NCBI GenBank assembly: GCA_015061575.1
Contig: SUWF01000007.1
Span: forward strand, 1-64,000
Length of the DNA: 64,000 nt
Direction: 5' to 3'
From: Lentisphaerota bacterium
GTDB taxonomy: Bacteria; Verrucomicrobiota; Lentisphaeria; Victivallales; Victivallaceae
In this document: in pieces, positions 17,326-27,527 of the stretch
How the letters are laid out: every line of letters starts with the position of its first letter
Position numbering within the stretch: position 1 is the stretch's first letter
Made by a program: the position numbers and the translations under genes
Notes under the pieces: generated by a model
What the model was told of the DNA's origin: nothing
Seen by the model: the letters and a program-made list of their open reading frames with translations, nothing else
Databases searched by the model: none

Positions 17326-19197
17326 ATGAAAAACATTCTTAAAATCACCTGCCTCAGTTTGGCTGCAGCCGGTGCGGTCATGGCAGCTGAGCTGCCGTAT
17401 ATTGCGCCGGAAACGGTCAAGCCGCTGCCGATAAAAAGTCGCATCCTGCCCGGCGGTGCGGTGGAAGTCAAACTTGACAACCAAACTTATGTGGTCAACG
17501 CTGACTTTTCGCTCCAGCCCGGCTGGGCCAAATTCACGGCCGATAAAGCCGAAAATATGACCGTTACGGTCAAAGGCGATGTGCTGGAAGGTTCCGGCAA
17601 AAATTTCACCATCCAGCGCAGCATAAAAAATGTTGACGAAGCAGTTATCGTAACCGACAAGATCACCAATACCGGCAAGGAAGATCTGCCTTTCATGTAC
17701 CGGCAGTATCTCAAATTTTCCGGCAAACTCAAGGAATACCGGCTCTGCGGATACCGCATCTATTCCCGCCGCGGCAACGGCACCAGCAACATCAACTGCA
17801 CGGCGATCATGATGCCGCCCGCCGGCGGCTCGGTCGGCTTGCTGGCACTCAACGACGTTTTCCGGGTACATTTCCGGGCCTTTGCCGCTAAAGGCTTGTA
17901 TGGCATTGGCGACGATAATCTGATCATCCAGCCCGGCGTGACGCAGGAAATGAGCTTTGCCATCTTCCCCTCCGCCAAAGATGATTACTACAGCCAGATC
18001 AATGCCATGCGCCGCTATCTGGGAGTCAATTTTGAGCTGAAACACAACTTTGCGTTTCTCTCGCCCAATCCGCCCAATGTAAAGACCTTTTCGCCCGATC
18101 CGACCGTTGACCGCATCGGTATGCACGACAGCGTGGAAACCCTCCGGGAGTGGATCAACAATAAATCCGCTACCATGCTTTCCGCCGGTGCGGTCAAACA
18201 AAATGGCGAACTCAGCCACGGTTCGGCATGGATGAAAACTGCCAAGCCCGAAATCCACAAAGCTTTTTACAAAAAAATCCGTGAAGCTAAACCCGATGCC
18301 ATAATCCTGCACTACTTCCACAGCTATCTTGATGTCAAAAGCATGATGGACAGCGGTTTTGACGATGCTAAAAACCTCAAACCCAACGGCGAACAGGCCG
18401 ACTACCGCAATCCGGCACTGCCGCTTTTCATCACCATCGAAGGCAGCAAGTGGAGCCAGATGCAGGAAGCCCGGCTGGAACGGCTCCGCACAGAATTTGG
18501 CGTAAACGGTATCTTCTGGGATGAATTTCCCAACAGCGCCAGCAAATACCACTTCGGCGAACCCTGGGATGGTGTTTCCGGCGACATCAACCCCAAGACC
18601 CACAAGATCACCCGCCGCAAAACCTCAGTGGCGCTCAGCAGCCTGCCCTGGCGTAAACGCATGGTCGAAAACTTTGCCAAAAACGGTCTTTTTCTGGTGG
18701 CCAACGGCGGCGGCGGTTACACCAAAACCATGACCGATTTGTTCGTCAAAAACAAATTTGTCGCCTTTATGGAAACCGGCGGTATTTCCAGCCTTTACAA
18801 CTCGCAGCTTTTCACGCCGATCGGGCTGGGCGACCACCTTACGGAACGCACCGAAGTTGATTGTTACCGCAATCAGGTGCGGCATTTGAACTATGGCAGT
18901 TTGTACTATTACTACCATCAGCAGGTGGAACCCTTTACCCACCCGACGCTGGCAAAGTATATGTATCCCATCACCCCGGTGGAACTGCATCAGGGTTACA
19001 TCATCGGCAAAGAACGCATCCTGACCAACCGCTCCGGATATTACAGCTTTGGCGGCAGCGAAGAAGCTGAACTGCACTTTTTCGATGCCGACGGCAAAGA
19101 GGTCAATCGCAATGCCGAAACGGTCATCAAAGATAATAAAAAATACTACAAGGTCGTGCTCGGCGAGCATGAATCCTGCGCTATCGTAAAAAAATAA
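17326..19197 (+). CDS. Secreted TIM-barrel glycosidase-like protein
   Basis: A 623-residue protein with a clear signal peptide (cut near AVMA, residue 20). Residues about 25-230 are beta-rich, like the supersandwich domain found before GH barrels. The rest resembles a hydrolase barrel, with AIILHYFHSYLD near 327, GVNGIFWDEFPNSAS near 394 and LFLVANGGGGYTK near 455; the DE pair is a possible catalytic site. I do not recognise the family, so the substrate is not assignable. AAGGA lies seven bases before the ATG. It lies between the pseudopilin gene and two carbohydrate-binding protein genes. Confidence 0.75.
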   Translation: MKNILKITCLSLAAAGAVMAAELPYIAPETVKPLPIKSRILPGGAVEVKLDNQTYVVNADFSLQPGWAKFTADKAENMTVTVKGDVLEGSGKNFTIQRSIKNVDEAVIVTDKITNTGKEDLPFMYRQYLKFSGKLKEYRLCGYRIYSRRGNGTSNINCTAIMMPPAGGSVGLLALNDVFRVHFRAFAAKGLYGIGDDNLIIQPGVTQEMSFAIFPSAKDDYYSQINAMRRYLGVNFELKHNFAFLSPNPPNVKTFSPDPTVDRIGMHDSVETLREWINNKSATMLSAGAVKQNGELSHGSAWMKTAKPEIHKAFYKKIREAKPDAIILHYFHSYLDVKSMMDSGFDDAKNLKPNGEQADYRNPALPLFITIEGSKWSQMQEARLERLRTEFGVNGIFWDEFPNSASKYHFGEPWDGVSGDINPKTHKITRRKTSVALSSLPWRKRMVENFAKNGLFLVANGGGGYTKTMTDLFVKNKFVAFMETGGISSLYNSQLFTPIGLGDHLTERTEVDCYRNQVRHLNYGSLYYYYHQQVEPFTHPTLAKYMYPITPVELHQGYIIGKERILTNRSGYYSFGGSEEAELHFFDADGKEVNRNAETVIKDNKKYYKVVLGEHESCAIVKK

Positions 19198-19211
19198 AGA
19201 GGTATCGTTCC

Positions 19212-20468
19212 ATGCAGAAATTCTTTTTAAGTGCCGCAGTAAGTGCCTTGACTCTGGCGCTTCCGGCAGCGGTCGAAATCAATGTCAGTTCTGAGCCGGC
19301 CCTGCCGGCAGCCAATCTGGTCCGCAACAGCTCCTTTGAGGAGAGCAAAACGGCTCCGTGGCGCTTCAACGGCGGCAACGGCAGTATTGATACAGAAAAT
19401 AAGTATTCCGGCAACGCCGTGCTCAAACTGACCGGCGATCCGGCCAAAAGGCCCAACGCCGCCCAACACATCAAGGCCGACCATGTCAAAGCCGGGGACT
19501 TGCTGTATATGCGTTTTGCGGCCAAAAACAGTAATTGCGATCCGGATAAGCGTCCCGCATCGGTCGCCTGGCAAGTCAGCATGACGGGCCGGAACAACTA
19601 TCTGCTGACGCCCACCCTGCCCCGTGAAGATTACGATTGGGCGGTATTTGAAAATGTCGCCAAAGTGCCGGCGGATGTCAAAAATCTGACCTTTTATTTT
19701 TGCTACTACAATCAGGAAGGAACGCAGTTTTTCGATGACGTCTATATTCAGGGCGGCTCCACCGAACTGAAGATCGATGTCAAAGGCGAAAATCTCCAGT
19801 CCATAAAAGTCCGTCACAGCGTCACCGGAACTATTTTGAGCCAAAAGATTCAAAATAACGCTTTCAGCCAGACGCTCAAAGTGCCCTATTTCGGCAGCTA
19901 CACTATTGAAGTAACTGACAAGCAAGGCCGGATGACCGCTAAACTTTATCCGGAAAATGTTGATGCCAACCGTTCCGGCGCCAACATTCTGCAGCTCACG
20001 CCCGGTAAACGTGTAGCCATCGCCAGCGGTCAGCCGGAAAGTTTTACCTTTGAACTGCCGGAAAATGTCAAAGATAAAAAGATCTTTCTGGAATTTTCTG
20101 CCCGCTGCAATCAGACTACGCCGGTGGCCGGTTATACTGCCATGCTGCGTCCTTCGGTCAACGGCAAAGTCTGCCGTGCTGCCGAGCTGGTCAAGCCGCT
20201 CAAGCGTTCCGAAACCGCCAGCGGCGGCGAACTGCTCTTTGCCCGCAACAACGGTTATGTAGTCTACTACAGCAACGCCTGCTACAATATCAGTACCGAA
20301 AGCAACTACTGTCCGGTCAGTCTGCCCGACCGGAATCCCTTCAACTTCAAACTCGATATAAGCAAACTGGTCAAGCCGGGGCAAAATACGCTCAAGCTGG
20401 AAAATGTGCTGCCCGCACGTATGAAAAAAACACTTTATATCGACAATCTGGTTTTGGTAACTGAATGA
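19212..20468 (+). CDS. Secreted carbohydrate-binding-module-like protein
   Basis: A 418-residue protein with a signal peptide. Residues about 30-190 begin LVRNSSFEE and contain GNAVLKLTGDP and FFDDVYIQG, the pattern of CBM4/9-type beta-sandwich domains. Residues about 190-418 look like a second beta-sandwich ending in TLKLENVLPARMKKTLYIDNLVL. No catalytic motif is visible, so it probably binds glycan or stabilises the neighbouring hydrolase. It starts 14 bases after the TIM-barrel gene (AGAGGT upstream) and overlaps the next gene by four bases (ATGA). Confidence 0.75.
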   Translation: MQKFFLSAAVSALTLALPAAVEINVSSEPALPAANLVRNSSFEESKTAPWRFNGGNGSIDTENKYSGNAVLKLTGDPAKRPNAAQHIKADHVKAGDLLYMRFAAKNSNCDPDKRPASVAWQVSMTGRNNYLLTPTLPREDYDWAVFENVAKVPADVKNLTFYFCYYNQEGTQFFDDVYIQGGSTELKIDVKGENLQSIKVRHSVTGTILSQKIQNNAFSQTLKVPYFGSYTIEVTDKQGRMTAKLYPENVDANRSGANILQLTPGKRVAIASGQPESFTFELPENVKDKKIFLEFSARCNQTTPVAGYTAMLRPSVNGKVCRAAELVKPLKRSETASGGELLFARNNGYVVYYSNACYNISTESNYCPVSLPDRNPFNFKLDISKLVKPGQNTLKLENVLPARMKKTLYIDNLVLVTE

Positions 20469-21235
20469 AAAAGCGTACATTATTATTTGGTGCAGCAGCA
20501 GTCGCTGCTGCTTTGACCGCCACCGGCACATTGTGGGCTGCAGCAGCCAAACCGGTGATCACCTGTCCGCAGAAACCCGATCCGCCGCCGGTGATCGACG
20601 GCGACCCCAACGATTGGGAACAGGTTCCGTGCGCCATCGTACTGGATAAATCCCACGTCACCTGGGGCCAGGCTCAATATCAGGGCGAAGAAGATCTTTC
20701 CGGCACAGTGCGGCTCTGCTTTGACAGCAACTATCTGTATTTGCTGGTCGAAGTAATTGACGAAGTGATAAAAACAGCCAGCGATAAAGAGCTCTTTCTC
20801 TCCGACCACATTGAGTTGGATTTTGCCCCTGTTTACAAAGAAAACGGCTTTGGCCCCAAACCATCTGACTGGCGGATATTGGGCTTCACCCCCGGCACCG
20901 TGGAAGAATCCGGCGACCCGCTGGCGGATATGGAAGCGGACGCCACCGTGGCCGCCCCGCCCGGTCTGGAGTGGAGCGGCATTGATACAGCAGCTTCCAT
21001 CACCGAAGACGGCTACATACTTGAAGCGCGTATTCCGTGGAAAGTTCTGGGCGTTAAAGGCGCCGTAAAAGTCGGTCAGGTCTTTGGCGTGGATGTCCAC
21101 ATATCTGACTCCGACAAAGACTTTGTGCAGGAATGTATGACCAGTTTGAACAACACTGTCCGCTGGCGGGGCCGCCGGCAGGAAAACATCCTCAAGATGG
21201 TACTCTCCGGTACAGACGGCAAGATAAAAAAATAG
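20465..21235 (+). CDS. Secreted CBM9-like protein
   Basis: A 256-residue protein with signal peptide (residues 1-25). The mature part is one DOMON/CBM9-like domain: PVIDGDPNDWEQ at about 41, VRLCFDSNYLYLLVEVIDE at about 80, DHIELDFAP at about 110, YILEARIPWKVLGV at about 180 and GVDVHISD near 205. CBM9 domains bind glycan chain ends. It is coupled by an ATGA overlap to the upstream gene and closes the operon before a strong terminator at 21268. The related N-terminal domains of the proteins at 27528 and 52332 suggest similar ligands. Confidence 0.82.
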   Translation: MKKRTLLFGAAAVAAALTATGTLWAAAAKPVITCPQKPDPPPVIDGDPNDWEQVPCAIVLDKSHVTWGQAQYQGEEDLSGTVRLCFDSNYLYLLVEVIDEVIKTASDKELFLSDHIELDFAPVYKENGFGPKPSDWRILGFTPGTVEESGDPLADMEADATVAAPPGLEWSGIDTAASITEDGYILEARIPWKVLGVKGAVKVGQVFGVDVHISDSDKDFVQECMTSLNNTVRWRGRRQENILKMVLSGTDGKIKK

Positions 21236-21267
21236 CGGATCGACCCACTTTTCCGGAAAATTTTCAA

Positions 21268-21319
21268 CCCGGGATTATTCAGGTGTAAAAAACGCCTCAA
21301 TAATTCCGGGTATTTTTTT
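21268..21319 (+). terminator. Terminator of the pseudopilin/CBM operon
   Basis: A stem of about 19 bp (from CCCGGGATTATT to AATAATTCCGGG, a few imperfect pairs, A-rich loop) followed by TATTTTTTT. It lies between convergent genes. Confidence 0.85.
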
Positions 21320-21351
21320 GCTCTTTTATAAGTGTTTGGACAAATTTATTT

Positions 21352-22470
21352 TTATTGAGCAACGCTCTTGCGGAAACGCTGCAGCGACAGCGCAAACAGC
21401 ACGCCGCCGATCACTATCAGCATAACAAAGGGTTTCCACACCACCGACAGCCCGGCGCCCCGGAACAGGATCGCCTGACAAAACTCCACAAAGTGCGTAG
21501 TCGGCGCTATCTGCATAACATACTGCACCCAATGCGGCATACTTTCCATCGGCGTGGAACCGCCGGAAAGCATCTGCATGGGAAGCAGCACCAGAATAAG
21601 CAGCATCCCCAGCTGCGGCATATTTTGCGCAATGCACGCCAGAAAGATCCCCAGCGAAGTCACCGCAAACAAATGCAGCGCCACGCCCACAGCAAACAAT
21701 GTCAGCGAGCCGTTGACCGGTACCGACATCATCTGCATGATCACCACCGTGATCGAAAGCATGGAAGCCGCCAGCACCACCAGCAGCATCGACCACACTT
21801 TGGAAAACATGATCTCAAACGCCGTTACCGGCATGACCAGCAAATGTTCCAGGGTGCCGTTTTCCCGTTCCCGGATCAGCGCCGCCCCGGTCAGAATGAT
21901 CGCCAGCATAGTTATATTGCTGACCAGCTGCATTACCGCCTTGAACCAGCTCTGAGTCAAGTTGGCATTGTAGCGGTTGCGGATAACTGTCTTCACCGGT
22001 TCTTGCGGAAGTTGGCCTTTGTGTTCAAAGACAGCGATTTCCCGGGAGATCATCTGCTGGATATATCCGCCGCCGGAAAATGCCTGCGACATACGGGTGG
22101 CATCGATATTCAGCTGGATCTCCGGCTTGCGTCCGGCCAGATAATCTTTTTCAAAATTGCTGGGAATGACCAGCACAAAAGTGTATTTGCCTTCGTCCAT
22201 GGCCGGGTCGATCTCATCTAACGAAATCTCCTCTGCCGGCAGAAACATCGGCAGAAAAAACGAATCAAAGATCCGCTCCGACAACTGCGAATGATCCTCA
22301 TCCACGATCGCCACTGTCGCCCGGGTGATCGTATCGCTGGTGGCATTGCCGGTTATGTATATACCCAGCGAAAATGCGTAAACTATCAGCACAATAAGCA
22401 TATAGTCACGGCCCAGCCCACGCAGTTCTTTTACCCCCAGGAAAAAGATATTTTTCAATGTTTGTTTCAT
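21352..22470 (-). CDS. ABC-2 type permease (YhhJ-like)
   Basis: A 372-residue membrane protein. One N-terminal helix (residues about 22-42) is followed by a large extracytoplasmic domain with NIDATRMSQAF near 125. Five C-terminal helices begin at about residue 180 and include the ABC-2 signature RERENGTLEHLLVMPVTAFEIMFSKV. Length and plan match Escherichia coli YhhJ. It is the last gene of the HlyD / RbbA-like / permease operon, seven bases after the ATPase gene. With the permease half of that protein it should form the membrane channel of an exporter; substrate unknown. Confidence 0.9.
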   Translation of the reverse strand: MKQTLKNIFFLGVKELRGLGRDYMLIVLIVYAFSLGIYITGNATSDTITRATVAIVDEDHSQLSERIFDSFFLPMFLPAEEISLDEIDPAMDEGKYTFVLVIPSNFEKDYLAGRKPEIQLNIDATRMSQAFSGGGYIQQMISREIAVFEHKGQLPQEPVKTVIRNRYNANLTQSWFKAVMQLVSNITMLAIILTGAALIRERENGTLEHLLVMPVTAFEIMFSKVWSMLLVVLAASMLSITVVIMQMMSVPVNGSLTLFAVGVALHLFAVTSLGIFLACIAQNMPQLGMLLILVLLPMQMLSGGSTPMESMPHWVQYVMQIAPTTHFVEFCQAILFRGAGLSVVWKPFVMLIVIGGVLFALSLQRFRKSVAQ

Positions 22471-22477
22471 AATTTCT

Positions 22478-25264
22478 TCACTTTTCCTGTTTTTTAAGGA
22501 ACATTACTCCGCAGCCGATAACTATTGGCACAGTGATCGCCAACGCCAGTATTTCCCAATAGAGATCACCAAAGCCCAATGCTTTGTTGAACACACCCCG
22601 GCTGATAAGCAGCATGTAGGTCGTCGGATAGATCGTACCAATGACCCGGCCTGCACCTTCCTGCGCCGTCACCGGATCGATCATACCGCAGAACTGCACC
22701 GCCGGCAGCATCGTACCCAGCATGGTCATAAAAATCACCGCAATCTGACTGCGGGTGACTGAAGACGCCAGCAATCCGAATCCGGTCGAACACATACTGT
22801 AAAGTATCAGCGATACAGCCAGCACCAGCGCACTGCCCTTGACCGGCACGTCAAAAATCGTCACTGCCATCGCCGCCAGCATAGCTCCGCTCATCAGCGA
22901 AAACAATACATAGGGTATTTGTTTGCCCAGCATGAATTCCAGCCGGCTCAGCGGAGTGACGTACAAATTGATGATCGATCCCATCTCCTTTTCGCGCACC
23001 ACCGCCAAAGCGGCCAGAATCGCCGGGATCATCATCAAAAGCAGCGGAATGACCGCCGGAACCATGGCCGGCAAACTGAGTACATCCGGGTTGTAGCGAT
23101 AGCGGGTTTCCACCGCAACAGCATTGGCACTCTGCACTCCGGTGCCGTGTTCCCGCTGACGTTCTTCCAGCCACTGCCGGTGCAGACTGCTGACGTAGCC
23201 GTTGACCGTTTCCGCCCGGGAAGGCATGGCGCCATCGATCCAGAACGCCACCTCCGGAGTTTTTCCACGCTCCAGATCCTGTCCGAAATTGGGGGGTATT
23301 TCAATAGCCACGCTCAAATCGCCGCTGCGCAGCCGCCGTTCCAGATCATCATAATCCCGCAGCGGCGGTTGCTCGATAAAGTAACGGGATCCGGCAATAT
23401 TCAGTGCGTAATTGCGGCTCAACCCGCTGCCATCCCGATCCAGCACGGCAAAGGTCAGATCTTCCACATCCATACTGATGCCGAAGCCCATGACCAGCAT
23501 CAGCAGCAGCGCCCCGAAAATCGCCAGAGTAGCCCGGATCGGATCCCGCATCAGCTCCATATTTTCCCGCCAGCAGCAGCAGAGCAGCCGCTGCAGACTG
23601 AAGTGGGACTGGCTGTTGTTGGCAAACAATTTCTGATACCATTTTTTGTGGGACGATTTTTCGCTGCCGCTGCTTTCCACAGCTTCCAGCACCACCTTTT
23701 CCCGGGACGCCGGATCAGCATCTTCCAGATACCCGATGAATGCAGCTTCCAGCGTAGGCGCCTGCCGTTCGGCAACCAACGCCGCCGGGGTATCGCAAGC
23801 CAGCGACTTACCGGCGTGCATAAGCGAAATACGGTCACAACGCTCAGCTTCATTCATAAAGTGCGTCGTTATAAAGATCGTCACCCGATCCCGGCGGGAC
23901 AACTCAATAATCATTTCCCAAAAGAGATCCCGGGCCACCGGATCAACACCGGAAGTCGGCTCGTCCAGAATCAATATCTGCGGCCGGTGGATAACCGCCG
24001 CCGCCAGCGAAAGCCGCTGTTTGATCCCCAGCGGCAGCGACTGCGGAGTATCCTGCGCATAGGCTTCCAGCTGAAAACGTTTCATCATTTCCTGCACCCG
24101 ATTGGCTACTTCGGCCTCCGGTATCCGGTATAGCCGGGCGTAGAGAGTAAGGTTTTGCAGGATCGTCAACTCGTTGTAGAGCGAAAACAGCTGCGTCATA
24201 TATCCCAGCCGCAGCCGGGTTTCCATACTTTCTGCATCAATGGGGCTGCCAAAAAGTTCCGCCCTGCCCTCGGTGGGAGTCATCAAGCCGGTCAGCATCC
24301 GCATGGTAGTGGTTTTGCCGCAGCCGTTGGAACCGAGGAAGCCAAAAATTTCGCCCTCCCGGATCCGGAAACTTACATGATCCACCGCCGTAAAAGAGCC
24401 GAAACGCTTGGTCAGATTTTCTGCAGCAATAGAAATTACCTCTTTACCCTCATCCGGCAGCGGCGGAACAACCAATTTACTGTGACCGGAACGTTTTTCC
24501 TCCGGCAGCAGCTGAATAAACGCATCGTCCAGATTATTGCAGTGGGTTTTCTCAAAAATCTCCTCCGGCGTACCGGTATCGAGGATCTTGCCGTCATCCA
24601 TAGCAATAAGCCACTCAAAACGTTGCGCTTCATCCATATACGCAGTGGCCACGATCACGGTCATCTGCGGCTGCATAATGCGCACGCTGTCCACCAGATC
24701 CCAGAACTGCCGCCGGGCCAGCGGATCGACCCCGGTAGTAGGTTCATCCAGCACCAGCAGATCCGGATCATGGATCAACGCACAGCACAGCCCCAGCTTC
24801 TGCTTCATCCCGCCCGAAAGCTTACCTGCGGGGCGATCCAGAAAGTTGTACAAGCCGGTACTGCGGGTAAGGTGGTCGATCCGGCGGCGGCGTTCAGCAG
24901 CATCGTGTCCGAAAAGTTTGCCGAAAAACTGCAGATTTTCTTCGACAGTCAATGTAAAATAGAGATTTTTACCCAGTCCTTGCGGCATATACGCAATCTT
25001 TGGACACACCTTGTTGCGGTGTTCTTTGGAGCGCATATCGCCGCCCAACACGGTGATTTCTCCGCTCTGCATAGCCCTTGCACCGGTGATCAGCGAAAGC
25101 ATCGTTGACTTGCCGACCCCATCCGGCCCGATCAAGCCCACGAGTTTGCGCGGAGCTATTTCCAGCGAAAAATCGTTCAACGCCAGTGTCTTGCCAAATC
25201 TGAAACTTACATGTTCAAGTTTTACCACCGGCGTTTCGATCATACCAGCAGTGTTCTTGCTCAT
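22478..25264 (-). CDS. RbbA-like fused ABC transporter (two ATPase domains plus permease)
   Basis: A 928-residue protein with the plan of RbbA/YhiH. ATPase 1 (about 10-240) has Walker [10 protein letters not shown], signature LSGGMKQKL and Walker [13 protein letters not shown]. ATPase 2 (about 280-510) has GSNGCGKTT, a degenerate signature LPLGIKQRL and [11 protein letters not shown]. Residues about 565-928 form an ABC-2 permease with [21 protein letters not shown]. The ATPases drive export by the paired permeases. E. coli RbbA has been reported to bind ribosomes, but here the operon suggests an efflux role. Its start overlaps the HlyD gene by four bases (ATGA). Confidence 0.92.
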   Translation of the reverse strand: MSKNTAGMIETPVVKLEHVSFRFGKTLALNDFSLEIAPRKLVGLIGPDGVGKSTMLSLITGARAMQSGEITVLGGDMRSKEHRNKVCPKIAYMPQGLGKNLYFTLTVEENLQFFGKLFGHDAAERRRRIDHLTRSTGLYNFLDRPAGKLSGGMKQKLGLCCALIHDPDLLVLDEPTTGVDPLARRQFWDLVDSVRIMQPQMTVIVATAYMDEAQRFEWLIAMDDGKILDTGTPEEIFEKTHCNNLDDAFIQLLPEEKRSGHSKLVVPPLPDEGKEVISIAAENLTKRFGSFTAVDHVSFRIREGEIFGFLGSNGCGKTTTMRMLTGLMTPTEGRAELFGSPIDAESMETRLRLGYMTQLFSLYNELTILQNLTLYARLYRIPEAEVANRVQEMMKRFQLEAYAQDTPQSLPLGIKQRLSLAAAVIHRPQILILDEPTSGVDPVARDLFWEMIIELSRRDRVTIFITTHFMNEAERCDRISLMHAGKSLACDTPAALVAERQAPTLEAAFIGYLEDADPASREKVVLEAVESSGSEKSSHKKWYQKLFANNSQSHFSLQRLLCCCWRENMELMRDPIRATLAIFGALLLMLVMGFGISMDVEDLTFAVLDRDGSGLSRNYALNIAGSRYFIEQPPLRDYDDLERRLRSGDLSVAIEIPPNFGQDLERGKTPEVAFWIDGAMPSRAETVNGYVSSLHRQWLEERQREHGTGVQSANAVAVETRYRYNPDVLSLPAMVPAVIPLLLMMIPAILAALAVVREKEMGSIINLYVTPLSRLEFMLGKQIPYVLFSLMSGAMLAAMAVTIFDVPVKGSALVLAVSLILYSMCSTGFGLLASSVTRSQIAVIFMTMLGTMLPAVQFCGMIDPVTAQEGAGRVIGTIYPTTYMLLISRGVFNKALGFGDLYWEILALAITVPIVIGCGVMFLKKQEK

Positions 25265-26340
25265 TTGGCAGCTTGCTTTCGTTCACTTTTGAGCTTGAGA
25301 AATTCCGGCCACTTGGCAGCCGGGTCGATCTGCACCCAGGCTACGCCCGGCAGCCCGGTTTTGATATATTCCATATAGGCACTCAGCAATTCCGGAGCGA
25401 TCTTGGCTTTGACCCGGAACATGAGTTTCTGGCGTTCGATCTTGGTTTCCACCGTTTTGGGCGTGAATTGCGCCACGCTGGAAACAAACGAAATTTTGGC
25501 CGGGATCGGCGTATCGGCGATCGCATCCAGCACGATCCGGACGTCGGCACCGATCTTGACTTTTCCGGCCACGGCTTCCGGCAGGAAGAAAGTTATATAT
25601 ACATCTTTGAGATCCACCAGATTCAACACGCCGCCACCGGCATTGAGTACTTCGCCGGCTTCCGCAATGCGGTACTGAATACGGCCGTCAAGCGGCGAAA
25701 CCAACAGTGAGTCATCAATATCGGCCTGCACCCGGGCAACCTGCGCCTTGGCCGCCTGAATATTGGCTTGAGCGCCCAACGTTTCCGCAATGGCGGCATT
25801 GAGAGCGGCTTTAGCCTGCATGACTTCTGCCGATGCAGCTGCCAGCTGGGCTTCGTGGGTCAGATAATTGGTTTCATCATTTTCGTAGATCTGTTCCGAA
25901 ATCGCCTTGCCTTTTTTCAGTTCTTTGGCCCGATCAAAACGTTTTTTTGCGCCGTCAAAACTGCTTTTTTTCTGTTTCAAAGTAGCTTCTGCCGCTGCCA
26001 ATTCGCTTTTCTTGACTCCGACCTGCGCCTGCGATTCGGCCAGCTGGGCCTGGGCTTGCGACAATTTGGCCTGTGCCTGAGCTAATTCAGCATTGAGCAC
26101 ATTCAACTGCATCAAAGCAAGTTTATCACCTTTTTTCACAAAGTCGCCTTCATCAACATAGACTGCATCGATGCGGCCGGAAAGTTTGGTGGCAATGGTT
26201 ACTTCAGTAGCTTCCAGACGCCCATTGCCATTGGCAAATCCGGGTTGATTGAGCATGGCATTTTCCCGATAGCTCTTGATTCCGTAAAAAACCAAAGCTG
26301 CCGCACAGATGGCCAACATGACAATAATGAGTTTTTTCAT
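25261..26340 (-). CDS. HlyD-family membrane fusion protein (YhiI-like)
   Basis: A 359-residue periplasmic adaptor. The N-terminal anchor [18 protein letters not shown] is followed by a biotinyl-lipoyl half ([22 protein letters not shown] near 50-70), a long Ala/Gln/Lys-rich coiled coil (about 80-195), the second lipoyl half ([22 protein letters not shown]) and a beta-barrel domain. I started it at the ATG at 26340, which begins the anchor and follows AGAGAGG; an upstream in-frame ATG would add 24 atypical residues. It is the first gene of the exporter operon and should connect the inner-membrane ABC parts to an outer-membrane channel encoded elsewhere. Confidence 0.9.
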   Translation of the reverse strand: MKKLIIVMLAICAAALVFYGIKSYRENAMLNQPGFANGNGRLEATEVTIATKLSGRIDAVYVDEGDFVKKGDKLALMQLNVLNAELAQAQAKLSQAQAQLAESQAQVGVKKSELAAAEATLKQKKSSFDGAKKRFDRAKELKKGKAISEQIYENDETNYLTHEAQLAAASAEVMQAKAALNAAIAETLGAQANIQAAKAQVARVQADIDDSLLVSPLDGRIQYRIAEAGEVLNAGGGVLNLVDLKDVYITFFLPEAVAGKVKIGADVRIVLDAIADTPIPAKISFVSSVAQFTPKTVETKIERQKLMFRVKAKIAPELLSAYMEYIKTGLPGVAWVQIDPAAKWPEFLKLKSERKQAAK

Positions 26341-26523
26341 AGCCGATGAACCTCTCTTGTTTGATGTTTCAGGTAATATCTCTGGTGGAAATATAGCATG
26401 GCAAAATATCATTTACAAGCATTAATCTGGCGGTTTTTTGAAAAAAAAATACGTTTTTTCGCAAATTTATGCTATATTTCAAGCGCTTCAACTCTTAAAA
26501 CCAAACTTTGAAAGGAAAAAACT

Positions 26524-27453
26524 ATGCGTTTTCTGTTAACGTTGTTTTGTCTGAGTCTGGCGTTCTGCACGCTGGAAGCCAAAGAACTTAAAGTGCTGAT
26601 GATCGGCAACAGCTTTTCCACCAGCGTGACCAAATTTCTGCCTCAGGTGGTGAATTCCGTCCCCGGACACACACTGCAGCTGACCAGCGCCTATATTGGC
26701 GGCTGCCAACTGGAACGGCATTACAACAACTTGCTCAAAAGCGAAAAAGATCCGCAGTTTCACCCCTACGAAATAACGACCTTTGACTCCGCCAAAACTC
26801 CGCACAAACAAACTCATCGCAAAGGCAGCATCAACGAGCTGCTCAAAAACAACCAGTACGACATCATCACTCTCCAACAGGGCAGTATAAAGTCTTTTCT
26901 GACCGAAAGCTACGAACCTTACACCACTGAGCTGATCAAATATATCCGCAAATATCAGAAAAATGCCGAAATCGTTATCCAGCAAACCTGGGCATACCGC
27001 TACGATTCCGCCCGTTTTGCCAAGTGGTCGCTGACGCAGGATCAAATGTATGAGCAGCTCAATCAGGCTTACAAAAAAGCGGCCGCAGCCCATCATCTGC
27101 GCATGATCCCCATGGGCGATGCAGTGCAGCTTTACCGCCAGCTGACGCCCCAAAAATATCAGCGTCCGCAGCCGCCACTGATCTATCCCCAGCGTGACTC
27201 CAACGCCGGAGATCCGGTCGGCAAATCAGCGTGGCGTACCAACAAAAAGACCGGCGAACGGTACAAAAACTACGATTGTCACCATCTGAACCGCAACGGT
27301 GAATATATGCAAGCACTGCTCTGGTTTGCGTTTCTTTATAACGAACCGGTCAGCAAGGCAGCCTACCGCCCCGTCAAGATGGAAGATCAGGAGATCCAAC
27401 TGCTGAAAAAATGCGCCCAAACTGCGCTGGATAATCTGTCGAAAATGCGCTGA
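26524..27453 (+). CDS. Secreted DUF4886-type SGNH hydrolase
   Basis: A 309-residue protein with a signal peptide (about residues 1-19). LKVLMIGNSFS at residues 22-32 is the SGNH block I with the nucleophilic Ser. IITLQQGS near 117 resembles the DUF4886 middle block, and the late DCHHLNRNGEYMQALLW supplies the Asp-x-x-His dyad. These enzymes are esterase-like; deacetylation of a polysaccharide is a reasonable guess. AAAGGAAA precedes the ATG. It is a single gene with a shared terminator at 27467. Confidence 0.83.
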   Translation: MRFLLTLFCLSLAFCTLEAKELKVLMIGNSFSTSVTKFLPQVVNSVPGHTLQLTSAYIGGCQLERHYNNLLKSEKDPQFHPYEITTFDSAKTPHKQTHRKGSINELLKNNQYDIITLQQGSIKSFLTESYEPYTTELIKYIRKYQKNAEIVIQQTWAYRYDSARFAKWSLTQDQMYEQLNQAYKKAAAAHHLRMIPMGDAVQLYRQLTPQKYQRPQPPLIYPQRDSNAGDPVGKSAWRTNKKTGERYKNYDCHHLNRNGEYMQALLWFAFLYNEPVSKAAYRPVKMEDQEIQLLKKCAQTALDNLSKMR

Positions 27454-27466
27454 TCATCCGGAACAA

Positions 27467-27510
27467 AAAAACTGCGGCCGACTGTTAAAAGTTTGCCGCA
27501 GTTTTTATTT
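27467..27510. terminator. Bidirectional terminator between convergent genes
   Basis: Stem AAACTGCGGC / GCCGCAGTTT with runs of A before and T after, so it can serve the SGNH gene (+) and the 994-residue protein gene (-). Confidence 0.85.
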
Positions 27511-27527
27511 TCAGTAATTTGTACAGC

